Of a stretch of 64,000 bases of DNA, positions 38,333 to 47,042 are shown one piece after another; the first letter of the stretch is position 1; the number at the start of each line of letters is the position of its first letter. The position numbers and the translations under genes were made by a program. The DNA comes from Pontibacter vulgaris (lineage in GTDB: Bacteria > Bacteroidota > Bacteroidia > Cytophagales > Hymenobacteraceae). The notes beneath the pieces are model-generated. The model ran no database searches, was not told where the DNA came from, and was given only the letters and a program-made list of their open reading frames with translations. The DNA is taken from NCBI RefSeq assembly GCF_022758145.1, contig NZ_JAJVDH010000003.1:744001-808000 (forward strand). Reading direction: 5' to 3'.

Positions 38333-39859
38333 ATGCAACTGAGCGAACAGGAACTACGCCGTAGACACGAGCGTGAAGAACTGGAGAAAATGGGCATTAA
38401 CCCATATCCATCTGAGACATTTGAAGTTACGGCAACAGCCAAAGAGATAAAGGAGAATTTTGATAAGGAGAAGAACAACTACCAGGAAGTAACGCTGGCT
38501 GGCCGTTTAATGAGCCGCCGCATTATGGGTAAAGCTTCTTTTGCGGAGCTGATGGACAGCACCGGCCGTATACAGATCTATGTATCCAGAGATGATATTG
38601 CGCCAGGCGAAGACAAAGAGATGTACAACACCGTGTTCAAGAAAATGCTGGACATTGGTGACTTTATCGGTATCAAAGGCTATGCCTTCGTAACGCAGGT
38701 AGGTGAGATATCTGTGCATGTTACAGAACTTAAAGTACTTACAAAATCTTTGAAGCCGCTGCCAATAGTGAAGCGTGAGGTTGATGAGAACGGTGTAGAA
38801 CATGTGTACGATGCCTTCAGCGACCCGGAGTTGCGTTACCGCCAGCGTTATGTAGACCTTATTGTGAACCCGCACGTGCGCGATACTTTTAAGAAACGTT
38901 CGCAGCTGGTTAGTACGATGCGTAATTTCTTAGGCGACAAAGGTTACTTGGAAGTAGAAACACCAATTCTGCAGCCTATACATGGTGGCGCGGCGGCCCG
39001 TCCGTTTAAAACGCACCACAACACCCTGGACATGACGCTGTACCTGCGCATTGCCAACGAGCTATACTTAAAGCGCCTTATAGTTGGTGGTTTTGATGGC
39101 GTATACGAGTTTGCCAAAGACTTCCGTAACGAAGGTATGAGCCGTTTCCATAACCCGGAGTTTACGGTAATGGAGCTTTACGTTACCTACAAGGACTACA
39201 ACTGGATGATGGAGCTGGTAGAGGAAATGGTAGAGAAAGTTGCCCTTGCCCTACATGGTAAAACCGAAGTACAAGTAGGTGAAAACCTTATAAACTTTGC
39301 CCGCCCATGGAAGCGCTACACGATGTACGAAGCCATCGAGCACTTCACTAAGATCGATATCTCGAACATGGAAGAGCCGGAATTGCGCCAGGCAGCTCAG
39401 CAACTGGGCATCCACGTAGACCCAACCATGGGTAAAGCCAAGATCATCGATGAAATATTCGGTGAAACAGCTGAGCCATACTTAATACAGCCGACCTTCA
39501 TTACTGATTACCCTGTAGAGATGAGCCCGCTGGCTAAGAAGCACCGCAGCAAGCCAGGTTTAGTAGAGCGTTTCGAGGCAATCTGTAACGGTAAAGAAAT
39601 CTGTAACGCCTTCTCAGAGCTGAACGACCCGGTAGATCAGCGTGCCCGCTTTGAGGAGCAGCTGGAACTGGCAAAACGTGGCGACGTGGAAGCCATGGCG
39701 CTCGATGAAGACTTCCTGCGTGCACTGGAGTATGGTATGCCGCCAACCGCAGGTCTGGGTGTAGGTATAGATCGTTTAACGATGATCATGACTAACTCAA
39801 ACTCAATCCAGGATGTGCTGTTCTTCCCGCAGATGAAGCCTGAGAAAAAAGACGAATAA
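38333..39859 (+). CDS. lysS: Lysyl-tRNA synthetase (class II)
   Basis: The protein starts at ATG 38333 ([15 protein letters not shown]), giving 508 residues; 14 extra upstream codons in frame look non-coding. It has an OB-fold anticodon-binding domain ([21 protein letters not shown]) and the class II catalytic core with motif 2 [20 protein letters not shown] and motif 3 [11 protein letters not shown]. It charges tRNA(Lys). It is a single unit with a terminator just downstream, converging on the YtxH genes. Confidence 0.98.
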   Translation: MQLSEQELRRRHEREELEKMGINPYPSETFEVTATAKEIKENFDKEKNNYQEVTLAGRLMSRRIMGKASFAELMDSTGRIQIYVSRDDIAPGEDKEMYNTVFKKMLDIGDFIGIKGYAFVTQVGEISVHVTELKVLTKSLKPLPIVKREVDENGVEHVYDAFSDPELRYRQRYVDLIVNPHVRDTFKKRSQLVSTMRNFLGDKGYLEVETPILQPIHGGAAARPFKTHHNTLDMTLYLRIANELYLKRLIVGGFDGVYEFAKDFRNEGMSRFHNPEFTVMELYVTYKDYNWMMELVEEMVEKVALALHGKTEVQVGENLINFARPWKRYTMYEAIEHFTKIDISNMEEPELRQAAQQLGIHVDPTMGKAKIIDEIFGETAEPYLIQPTFITDYPVEMSPLAKKHRSKPGLVERFEAICNGKEICNAFSELNDPVDQRARFEEQLELAKRGDVEAMALDEDFLRALEYGMPPTAGLGVGIDRLTMIMTNSNSIQDVLFFPQMKPEKKDE

Positions 39860-39879
39860 CTATAGTTTGACTATAAAAC

Positions 39880-39914
39880 AAAAATCCCCTGCTAAACTAT
39901 AGCAGGGGATTTTT
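39880..39914. terminator. Bidirectional intrinsic terminator after lysS
   Basis: Perfect 14-bp arms (AAAAATCCCCTGCT and complement) with a 7-nt loop. The plus-strand side has a long T-run. It lies between convergent lysS and the first YtxH gene. Confidence 0.93.
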
Positions 39915-39941
39915 TTATTTCTTTCAGTATATACCTGCTTG

Positions 39942-40331
39942 CTACCACTGTTGTTCGTCATCGTCCATGTCGGCCATCATACTTTTATCAGCAGCATTAG
40001 GACGGTTTTTGTACGTACCTTCTTCAGACCTTCCTGATTTATTTATGCCAGTCCAGGAGCCTACTTTCTCTTTACCTGAGGTAACCACATCGGTTATACC
40101 ACGGCCAACCCAGGCAGCAGAATCGGCTACTCTGCGGCGGGTAATACGGCCCTTATCAGGAGCCAACAAAATACCGGCGAGTACGCCAACCCCGGCACCA
40201 GCCAGTAAACCAATGGCTACTTTGCCCGCACCGCTATCCCCAACAGCCTTCCTGCCTTGTGTAACCTGCCCTACAGATGAGTAAGTAGATCCACTTTCTT
40301 TTCTATAACCCTGTCCTGTGTTTGTCTCCAT
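39942..40331 (-). CDS. YtxH-domain protein 1
   Basis: From ATG 40331, preceded by a strong AAAGGAG Shine-Dalgarno sequence, the protein is 129 residues. It has a glycine/alanine-rich hydrophobic helix (KVAIGLLAGAGVGVLAGILL) followed by the APDKGRxTRRR turn typical of YtxH, then a hydrophilic charged tail ending in DMDDDEQQW. YtxH proteins are small general-stress proteins of unknown mechanism, probably membrane-attached. The clear ribosome site is notable against the poor sites elsewhere. First of three paralogues in a row. Confidence 0.85.
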   Translation of the reverse strand: METNTGQGYRKESGSTYSSVGQVTQGRKAVGDSGAGKVAIGLLAGAGVGVLAGILLAPDKGRITRRRVADSAAWVGRGITDVVTSGKEKVGSWTGINKSGRSEEGTYKNRPNAADKSMMADMDDDEQQW

Positions 40332-40429
40332 GGTAAAACTCCTTTCGTAAATAATTAATGAACTGAATGTATGAAGTATAAACGTTCGCCTATCGTTAAA
40401 GTTAAGACAATGCATTGCAGGTGAAACAA

Positions 40430-40462
40430 AAAAGGTTCAGCCGTACACCGGCTGAACCTTTT
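40430..40462 (-). terminator. Intrinsic terminator downstream of YtxH gene 2
   Basis: 14-bp arms (AAAAGGTTCAGCCG and complement) with a 5-nt loop. On the minus strand it is followed by a T-run (complement of the A tract at 40426-40432). Confidence 0.88.
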
Positions 40463-40578
40463 CTTTTGAGTTATGCAATTTGCAGCTGCTTTAGCTTGCA
40501 GATAGTTTATATCTAAGCCATTTCACCGACTGCCTTCCAAAAGGCAATTACATAAACGCCTTTTATACTTTAAAATAA

Positions 40579-40917
40579 TTAAGCGTTTCCGCCGGTAGCA
40601 TTGCCGTTACCAGAAGTTGAGCCTGAGCCAGAACCTGTAGTTCCGCCAGTAGTACGTCCGCTTGCAGAGCTTCCAGTATTAGAAGCACCAGTTTCGCCAC
40701 CGCCTGTCATTTTACCCAGGTTGCCGCTCATGTTTTTCAGTTCTTCCAAACCAGCATTCAGGTTTTTCTCAAGGTCTTTGCTTAATTTGCCAGCCCACTT
40801 AGAAATACCTTTTCTGGTTGTTTCACCGTTATCCGGAGCCATTAATAAACCTGCAATAACACCAGCGCTTGCGCCAGCCAGAAGAGCTAATATTACTTTT
40901 CCGCTATTGTCTTTCAT
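40579..40917 (-). CDS. YtxH-domain protein 2
   Basis: The 112-residue protein has the same small design: a short N-terminus, a GA-rich membrane helix (VILALLAGASAGVIAGLLM), APDNGETTRKG, an amphipathic helix, and a low-complexity Gly/Ser/Thr tail from about residue 72. The tail looks disordered. It has its own terminator, so the three YtxH genes are separate units rather than one operon. Confidence 0.85.
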   Translation of the reverse strand: MKDNSGKVILALLAGASAGVIAGLLMAPDNGETTRKGISKWAGKLSKDLEKNLNAGLEELKNMSGNLGKMTGGGETGASNTGSSASGRTTGGTTGSGSGSTSGNGNATGGNA

Positions 40918-41047
40918 AGTAGTATAATGATTAAATTGATTATAGTTTTTTTCTCTTTAGGTAAATTCTGGTTTAATAACGGTTAACCATTGCATTAAGT
41001 TATATCTATAAACCGGAATACTATTATAGTATATTTTTAGAACTAAA

Positions 41048-41079
41048 AAAAGCTCAGAATGTAGTCTTTCTGAGCTTTT
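41048..41079 (-). terminator. Intrinsic terminator downstream of the YtxH/CsbD-like gene
   Basis: 12-bp arms (AAAAGCTCAGAA and complement) around an 8-nt loop, with a minus-strand T-run after the stem. Confidence 0.8.
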
Positions 41080-41099
41080 CGTTTTAAAAAAATTATACT

Positions 41100-41531
41100 T
41101 TAAAAGTTAGAGATCATTCGCATGATATCATCTTTTGTCTGGCCTAATTTGCGTTGCAGGCGGCCCAGTAATTCATCTTCCTGGCCTTCTACATACAACA
41201 GGTCATCATCTGTCAGGTCTGCGTAGTTTTTCTTCAGCTGGCCTTTCACATCGTCCCATGAGCCACGCATTACCAGGCTGCTGCCTGCGCCGGTTACGTT
41301 ACGGTTTTCCAGTTTATCCATCCAGCCTTTTACAGTACTTTGCAGGTCATCGCCTACTTTGGTAAGCGATCTTTTTACTGCATCGCGGGTACCACGGCCA
41401 TTATCAGGTGCCAGCAGCACACCTGCCATTATGCCTGCGCCTATTCCGGTAAGTGTAGCAAGTAAGATCTTTCCGTTGTCGTTACTCACGCTTGCAGCTA
41501 CTTTCTGTCTGTTATTTTTAGTCTTTTTCAT
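41100..41531 (-). CDS. YtxH-domain protein 3 with CsbD-like C-terminus
   Basis: From ATG 41531 the protein is 143 residues (a GTG at 41555 would add eight). It has a lysine-rich N-terminus, the YtxH helix (ILLATLTGIGAGIMAGVLL) and APDNGRGTRD. Its C-terminal 50 residues resemble CsbD (SWDDVKGQLKKNYADLTDDDL...LLGRLQRKLG). CsbD is a small stress-induced protein. The two domains joined in one chain suggest a stress role, which remains an inference. Confidence 0.82.
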   Translation of the reverse strand: MKKTKNNRQKVAASVSNDNGKILLATLTGIGAGIMAGVLLAPDNGRGTRDAVKRSLTKVGDDLQSTVKGWMDKLENRNVTGAGSSLVMRGSWDDVKGQLKKNYADLTDDDLLYVEGQEDELLGRLQRKLGQTKDDIMRMISNF

Positions 41532-41723
41532 AATTTTGGTTTTGAGCTCGTGCACTAATAAAGTATAAACTCTATACTTTAATCTTTAATTTTACGCACC
41601 AACTAACATACGGTTAAGGCCCAGGTAAGTTAGTTTTGTAATTATTCTACCAATTAATCGCTCCATATGGTTTACCCGTTTCAGGAGTGTGCACGCTTTA
41701 GTTTACAATACTTATATAAACCT

Positions 41724-41960
41724 ATGAAAAAAATGTTCCTGCTTATACCTGCCCTGCTGTTGGCCGGTATGTTTTCGTGTAAAAATGCCAAGGTTGCCAA
41801 CTGTATAGACCAAAGCAAAATTAACCCCGACCTGATGTGCACTATGCAGTACGATCCTGTATGCGGCTGCGATGGCAAAACGTACGGAAATGCATGCGAA
41901 GCCCGTCGTGCCGGCGTTACCTCTTACACAAAAGGCGCCTGTGCTGAAGCAGGCAAATAA
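41724..41960 (+). CDS. Kazal-type protease-inhibitor-domain lipoprotein
   Basis: From ATG 41724 the protein is 78 residues. The lipobox MFSC puts a lipidated cysteine at about residue 19. The mature part carries a compact Kazal domain, with the cysteine pattern [18 protein letters not shown]. Kazal domains inhibit serine proteases; in bacteria the target is usually unknown. A longer in-frame start at 41667 would give no sensible signal. It is followed 22 bp later by a cupin gene. Confidence 0.88.
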   Translation: MKKMFLLIPALLLAGMFSCKNAKVANCIDQSKINPDLMCTMQYDPVCGCDGKTYGNACEARRAGVTSYTKGACAEAGK

Positions 41961-41982
41961 CTTATACTTTAATACTGATATA

Positions 41983-42354
41983 ATGAGCCAAAAAAGATAC
42001 GTAAAGCAAACCAAGCCATTCCGGGTGCCTACCACTGATGGTAAATTAATTGAAGAGCATTTTGGCCATGCCTCTACCCGTACTTCCGGGTTTAGTGTAG
42101 CACACATGATTGCGCCGCCACACTGGAGCGAGCCGCACCAGAACCCTGAATTTGATGAGGTAACTATAGTATTGCGTGGCCGCAAACTTATTGAAATAGA
42201 TGGCGAGGAGATAGAGGTAAATGCCGGCGAAACTATACTTATAAAAGCCGGGGCCCGCGTGCGTTATGCCAACCCATACGACGAAGAAACTGAATACTGG
42301 TCAGTGTGCGTACCTGCTTTCGACATTAATACTGTTCACCGCGAGGAAGAATAA
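41983..42354 (+). CDS. Cupin domain protein
   Basis: From ATG 41983 (MSQKRYVKQT) the protein is 123 residues. It has a cupin barrel with motif 1 around PPHWSEPHQNPEFDEVTIVLRG and motif 2 around GETILIKAGARVRYANP. Some histidines and a glutamate in motif 1 could bind metal. The substrate is unknown. The frame extends upstream of 41983 into the Kazal gene, but the 22-bp spacing favours this start. Confidence 0.85.
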   Translation: MSQKRYVKQTKPFRVPTTDGKLIEEHFGHASTRTSGFSVAHMIAPPHWSEPHQNPEFDEVTIVLRGRKLIEIDGEEIEVNAGETILIKAGARVRYANPYDEETEYWSVCVPAFDINTVHREEE

Positions 42355-42386
42355 GTATAGATCTGAAAATGTAGAGATTACAACAT

Positions 42387-42425
42387 AAAAAACGCCACTG
42401 CTATAGTTTAGCAGTGGCGTTTTTT
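42387..42425. terminator. Bidirectional intrinsic terminator between the cupin gene and fabI
   Basis: Arms of 16 nt (AAAAAACGCCACTGCT and complement) around a 7-nt loop, with A/T tracts on both sides. Confidence 0.93.
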
Positions 42426-42472
42426 TATACTTCAAAATGTAAAGACCCTTTTTAGCTCTTCACATCTTCAAA

Positions 42473-43285
42473 TTACTTAGAAATCAACTCCACGATATCC
42501 TCAGAGATTCCCATAGTAGAGAAACCACCATCGTGCATCAGGTTCTGCATGGTTACGTAACGGGTCAGGTCAGAGAACAGCGTAATGCAGTAGTCAGCGC
42601 AGGCTTCAGCTGGGGCGTTGCCAAGTGGAGACATTTTATCAGCATAATCAAAGAAGGCATCAAAACCACCTACACCTGTACCGGCTGTAGTTTTTGTTGG
42701 CGACTGAGATACAGTGTTTACACGTACTTTTTTGCTGCGACCTAAACGGTAGCCATAGTTACGGGCAATAGACTCCAGCACCGCTTTCGCCTGCGACATG
42801 TCTGTATAATCAGGGAATACGCGTTGCGCAGCGATGTATGACAAGGCAACTATAGAACCCCACTCGCTCATGGCATCCTGCTTCTCAGCTACGTGCATAA
42901 CTTTATGGAAAGACAACGCAGAAATATCAAGTGTTTTCAGGAACCACTCATAGTTCAGGTCACCGTAAGACTTGCCTTTACGGATGTTCGGGCTCATACC
43001 AATAGAATGCAGTACGAAGTCGATCTTGCCACCCAGGATTTCCTGTGCCTTTGTGAAAAGGTTTTCCAGGTCTTCTACCGAAGTTGCATCAGCCGGAATG
43101 ATCTGCGCGTTGCAGTGTTCAGCCAGTTTATTTATCTCGCCCATACGCATAGCAAGTGGCGCATTTGTTAACACAAACTCTGCTCCTTCTTCCTTAGCAC
43201 GCATTGCTACCTTCCAGGCGATTGACTTCTCGTCCAAAGCACCGAATATGATTCCTCTTTTTCCTTTTAAAAGATTGTAAGACAT
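42473..43285 (-). CDS. fabI: Enoyl-[acyl-carrier-protein] reductase (NADH) FabI
   Basis: The 270-residue protein is a FabI-type SDR: N-terminal nucleotide-binding GALDEKSIAW, SIGMSPN, and the catalytic tyrosine-lysine region YIAAQRVFPDYTDMSQAKAVLE. It catalyses the last reduction in each cycle of fatty-acid elongation and is the family targeted by triclosan-type inhibitors. Single unit, minus strand, followed by a strong terminator. Confidence 0.97.
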   Translation of the reverse strand: MSYNLLKGKRGIIFGALDEKSIAWKVAMRAKEEGAEFVLTNAPLAMRMGEINKLAEHCNAQIIPADATSVEDLENLFTKAQEILGGKIDFVLHSIGMSPNIRKGKSYGDLNYEWFLKTLDISALSFHKVMHVAEKQDAMSEWGSIVALSYIAAQRVFPDYTDMSQAKAVLESIARNYGYRLGRSKKVRVNTVSQSPTKTTAGTGVGGFDAFFDYADKMSPLGNAPAEACADYCITLFSDLTRYVTMQNLMHDGGFSTMGISEDIVELISK

Positions 43286-43377
43286 GTCTTTATCAAGTTA
43301 TTTTTTGTTCCTTTTCAATATTTCTGCTCGCTAAACCTTAGTTAGCCGAAATGAGGCGGCAATATAGCAATATCTTA

Positions 43378-45057
43378 TTACAGTGAAAGCAACTCTTTTG
43401 CACTTTGATAGGCATTTGCACTTGGATTTGCGCCCGCGATCATATGTGCTATCTCGTTTACGCGTTCCTCATCGTTTAGTCGTTTTACACGGCTGATGGT
43501 GCGGTCTTCCCTATCCTCTTTGTAAACGAAATAATGTGCATTGCCCTGAGCTGCAATTTGTGGCAAGTGTGAAATAGCAATGATCTGGTGCTTCTGCGCC
43601 ATTTGCTGCATCATTTTACCCACCTTCACGGCCACTTCACCGGAAATACCTGTATCAATCTCATCAAAAACGATGGTAGGCAGGGCAGTTTTATCGGCCA
43701 GCATATACTTTACGCTCAACATCAAACGCGAGAATTCACCACCCGATGCGGCTTTTACAAGGCTTTGAGGCTGTGCTCCTTTGTTGGCACTAAAAAGTAT
43801 GCTTATCTCGTCGGTGCCAGTTGCTGTTGGTGATGTGGTGTTATGCTGGATAACGATGCGTGCATTAGGCATGCCAAGTTCAGCCAGCAAACTATATAGC
43901 TCCTGCTCAAAGTGAGGAAATACCGATTTACGACGCTCCGACAGAACTTTTGCATGTTCCAGCACCTCCTTTCCTGCCACTTCCATTGCTTTTTGGGTCT
44001 GCGCAATGGCCGCATCAAGGTTAAGTACACTACCTACTTTTTCTTCCAGGTCAGCCTGTATGGTTAGTAATTCGGCTATACTTTGTACCTGGTGCTTGCG
44101 CTGCAAAGTATAAATCAGGTTAAGGCGCTCTTGTACCTCTACAGTGCGTTGCGGATCGGCTTCTGTGTTGCGGTCAGCATCTTCCAGCTCACCGGAAATA
44201 TCTGCCAGTTCGATCATGCAGCTCTCAGTGCGGGTGCGCAGCTCTTCATACTTTGGCGAGAATTGCGCCAGCTGCCCGATAATGTAAGCTGTATCTTTTA
44301 AAGCCGCTGTAATATTAAATTCCGATTCCGACAAAGACTGTACTGCCTGTGTCAGCTTTAGCTTAATATCCTCGGCATTCTCCAGTTGCTTTAACTCAAT
44401 TTCCAGCGATTCCTGTTCTTCGGCCTGCAGGTTGGCATCCGATAACTCGTTTAACAGGAAAGTATGGTAATCAAGCTCTTTCTGAGATTGTGCCAGTTGG
44501 TCTTCCAGGCGTTTATATTCTGACTCCAGCTTTTTATACTGCCGGAAAACATCATTGTAAGCTTTCAGATAAGAGGTATTGCCTGCGTAAATATCAAGTG
44601 AGGTATTGCCTGCATACACATCCAGAATGTTCAGCTGGAAGCTGGTATCGCCGAGTTGCAGCGTATCGTGCTGCGAATGAATGTCCATCAGGTTATCCCC
44701 GATCTTGCGCAGCACGTCCAGCGTTACGGGTGTGTCGTTCACAAAAGCGCGCGATTTTCCGCTTGGGCTTATTTCGCGGCGCAGAATACACTGGTTATCA
44801 AAATCAAGGTCCTCGGCGGCAAATACTTCCTGCAGGTTGTAAGAAGAAATATCAAAAACGCCTTCGATTACGCATTTTTCTTCCTGCTTAAACAAAAGCT
44901 TGGAATCAGCACGGTTTCCCAGCAACAGACCGATAGCACCCAGCATAATAGATTTACCGGCTCCGGTTTCGCCTGTAATAATATTAAGTACCGGCGATGG
45001 GTTCATCTCCAGCTTCTCTATCAGGGCGTAATTTTTTATTTTAAGATCAATCAGCAT
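43378..45057 (-). CDS. recN: DNA repair protein RecN
   Basis: From ATG 45057 (MLIDLKIKNYALIEKLEM) the protein is 559 residues. It has an SMC-like layout: Walker A GETGAGKS, a coiled-coil central part (about 150-380), ABC signature ASGGEFSRLMLS and Walker B TIVFDEIDTGISG. RecN acts in double-strand break repair. Oddly, residues 145-162 are a tandem nine-residue repeat (LDVYAGNTS then LDIYAGNTS), where a single copy is expected. It is in a run with the small gene, porD and coaBC, all on the minus strand. Confidence 0.95.
   Translation of the reverse strand: MLIDLKIKNYALIEKLEMNPSPVLNIITGETGAGKSIMLGAIGLLLGNRADSKLLFKQEEKCVIEGVFDISSYNLQEVFAAEDLDFDNQCILRREISPSGKSRAFVNDTPVTLDVLRKIGDNLMDIHSQHDTLQLGDTSFQLNILDVYAGNTSLDIYAGNTSYLKAYNDVFRQYKKLESEYKRLEDQLAQSQKELDYHTFLLNELSDANLQAEEQESLEIELKQLENAEDIKLKLTQAVQSLSESEFNITAALKDTAYIIGQLAQFSPKYEELRTRTESCMIELADISGELEDADRNTEADPQRTVEVQERLNLIYTLQRKHQVQSIAELLTIQADLEEKVGSVLNLDAAIAQTQKAMEVAGKEVLEHAKVLSERRKSVFPHFEQELYSLLAELGMPNARIVIQHNTTSPTATGTDEISILFSANKGAQPQSLVKAASGGEFSRLMLSVKYMLADKTALPTIVFDEIDTGISGEVAVKVGKMMQQMAQKHQIIAISHLPQIAAQGNAHYFVYKEDREDRTISRVKRLNDEERVNEIAHMIAGANPSANAYQSAKELLSL
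44573..44626 (-). repeat. Tandem 27-bp duplication inside recN
   Basis: Two adjacent 27-bp units (44573-44599 and 44600-44626) begin with the identical 14 nt GAGGTATTGCCTGC and differ at several positions near the end. They encode two nine-residue repeats. The in-frame length preserves the protein. Confidence 0.9.
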
Positions 45058-45172
45058 ATATAAGATACTAGACGATAGACACAAGTTACAGCTTTTTGCC
45101 TATGCCGGAGTTTGCTTTCTTTTATCTGTTAAGTATAAGCGTTGTTACTAATAAAGTATAAAATATACGCTG

Positions 45173-45403
45173 TTAGTACGCGGCTTCTTTATCGTAAATA
45201 ATTTCTTCAATCTGGTTTACAGGCAGTTCATGTTTGTTTCTGCGCCCGTCAAGCAGTTCCAGCTTTTCAGTAGTAAGCGACAAGATCGTACCTTGCACCA
45301 CCACTTTAGTACGCAACACCACCTGCACATTAGTTTGTTGCAAAATCTCTGAAATATGCTGAGGAATATCTTTTCTGAAGATCCTGTACTGGCGTTTGCC
45401 CAT
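45173..45403 (-). CDS. Small conserved-looking protein, function unknown
   Basis: The 76-residue protein has a basic start (MGKRQYRIFRKD), a short helix and then about four strand-like segments (VQVVLRTKVVVQGTILSLT, KLELLDG, ELPVNQIEEIIYD). The pattern is reminiscent of small beta-barrel (Sm-like) folds, but I do not recognise a family. It lies between porD and recN on the same strand and is likely co-transcribed. Confidence 0.6.
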   Translation of the reverse strand: MGKRQYRIFRKDIPQHISEILQQTNVQVVLRTKVVVQGTILSLTTEKLELLDGRRNKHELPVNQIEEIIYDKEAAY

Positions 45404-45475
45404 AGGTATGCGTTAAATCACGGCAGCTTTTTCTGCTCCGTGAATTTACACCCTTTTTAGTAAATTCTAAAAATT

Positions 45476-46381
45476 TTAGCGTTTTAGCAAAATCTCGTAC
45501 TTCGAGTTGTTAGTGGGGTCAACCTGGGTTAGTACGGTATAGGCTGCTTGTTTATCGGCGGGGGCTGCCGTTTTAAACATGTTCACCAGCTCATCTGATT
45601 TAGCTTCGAAAAAAGAGCGGATAATGGCAGCGCCTGGTTTTTGCTGAGAAAGTTTCTGAATATCCTGCAAAACTGCCAGAACAGATTTCCGCGCTTTCTC
45701 CGGATTCTCGGCCATTAGGTCCAGACCCTGGCGGTGGAAAGTATAAATACCTTCGCGCAAGGGCAAAAACTGAGGGTCCTGCAGGTTATCGATCATCCAG
45801 TAACGGTTGCGGTTACTTTCGAAAGGCTTCCAGCCCGGGTAAACTGCTCCTTGCGAGGCAGCCAGGTTAAGTATAGCGCGCGCCTTATCAAAAGCGGGCG
45901 CACCACCTAATTTACCGAAACTGTCATTATCCATACCTATGATCATGTAGGCATAAAAGGCCAGCATAGATGACAGGTTGGATCTGTAATTATTTTCGGC
46001 GTAATCTAATGGCTGAGCTTCGTTGTACTGGAAAGTCCAGTCTTTATCAACAAAAGAGAAAAGAGTGGTTTCATAACCGGTGCCATAAGCAGGCCTAACC
46101 GAAATTACCTGCACATTTGCTTTAAAAGTTCCGATCTCGGGCATTTCGGTGAGGCTGATGAGCAGGCGGCATTTAATGCGCTCCTCTACCCGATATGCTT
46201 CGTCTGTCCACCGGCGGTTGTTCATAAACTCGAAAATGCGGTTCTGCATATCGGTAAACAACTGGCGGTCGGTATACTGTACCTGTTCGCTGTTAACTAC
46301 TACATCGCATTGCAGCTCCTGTGCTTTAGCACCTAAAGCAAAGGCAAGTATAAACAGCAAAACAAGTATATTTTTAAGCAT
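45476..46381 (-). CDS. porD: Type IX secretion system protein PorD (DUF4835 family)
   Basis: The 301-residue protein has a signal peptide (ILVLLFILAFALGAKAQEL). The body is typical of DUF4835: QVQYTDRQLFTDMQNRIFEF at the start, RPAYGTGYETTLFSFVD, YAYMIIGMDNDSFGKLGG and WKPFESNRNRYW. The family is annotated as PorD, a periplasmic/outer-membrane component linked to type IX secretion. Its first 8 bp overlap the end of coaB, and the gene order coaBC-porD-recN is common in Bacteroidota, which supports the call. Confidence 0.85.
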   Translation of the reverse strand: MLKNILVLLFILAFALGAKAQELQCDVVVNSEQVQYTDRQLFTDMQNRIFEFMNNRRWTDEAYRVEERIKCRLLISLTEMPEIGTFKANVQVISVRPAYGTGYETTLFSFVDKDWTFQYNEAQPLDYAENNYRSNLSSMLAFYAYMIIGMDNDSFGKLGGAPAFDKARAILNLAASQGAVYPGWKPFESNRNRYWMIDNLQDPQFLPLREGIYTFHRQGLDLMAENPEKARKSVLAVLQDIQKLSQQKPGAAIIRSFFEAKSDELVNMFKTAAPADKQAAYTVLTQVDPTNNSKYEILLKR

Positions 46382-47042
46382 GCGTACGCTCCCAGATTAG
46401 GTTTACAATATCCTGTGCTACTTCAGTCTTTTGTTTAAGCTCAAATGCAGTTGTAGTTTCAGGCTCTATAATAGTGATCTTATTTGTATCGTGCTTAAAA
46501 CCGGCCCCCGGATCGTTGAGCGAGTTCAGAACGATCATATCCAGGTTCTTTTTTTTCAGCTTTTCCTGCGCATTGGTGTTTTCGTTATCAGTTTCGAGGG
46601 CAAAGCCTACCGAAAACTGGTGCTCTTTTTTAAGCTTACCAAGGGCTGCAGCTATATCAACGTTCTTTACGAGTTCAATCGTCAGCTCGTCGCCGGATTT
46701 CTTTATTTTTTTTAAGCTGGCTGCTTTGGGTTTATAGTCTGCCACGGCTGCAGCAAATACCCAGATATCAGCATCAGATGCCAGCTTTTGCACAGCAGCA
46801 TACATTTCGTCGGCGGAAGTAACGGGTGTAACCGCAATAGAAGTATGAGTTGGCTTCAGGTTTGTTGGCCCCGCTACTAACTTAACATTAGCACCACGCG
46901 CTGCAAAGCACTCGGCAAGGGCAAAGCCCATTTTACCAGTAGAATGGTTTCCTATAAACCGAACAGGATCGATGGCTTCGTAGGTTGGACCGGCTGTAAG
47001 TAGCACGGTTTTGCCGCTAAACGTTTTTTCCACTGCCAGCAA
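46374..47042 (-). CDS. coaBC: CoaBC C-terminal half: phosphopantothenate-cysteine ligase (out of frame with the N-terminal half)
   Basis: This 222-codon frame carries the CoaB domain: GPTYEAIDPVRFIGNHSTGKMG near its start, ADIWVFAAAVADYKP, and the C-terminal DMIVLNSLNDPGAGFKHDTN. CoaB joins cysteine to 4'-phosphopantothenate in CoA synthesis. It has no ATG start; the first possible starts are TTG (47042) and GTG (47033). The frame overlaps the CoaC half by 26 bp. CoaB and CoaC are normally one chain, and deleting one base in the A6 run at 47024-47029 would restore it. Confidence 0.88.
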   Translation of the reverse strand: MLAVEKTFSGKTVLLTAGPTYEAIDPVRFIGNHSTGKMGFALAECFAARGANVKLVAGPTNLKPTHTSIAVTPVTSADEMYAAVQKLASDADIWVFAAAVADYKPKAASLKKIKKSGDELTIELVKNVDIAAALGKLKKEHQFSVGFALETDNENTNAQEKLKKKNLDMIVLNSLNDPGAGFKHDTNKITIIEPETTTAFELKQKTEVAQDIVNLIWERTHA

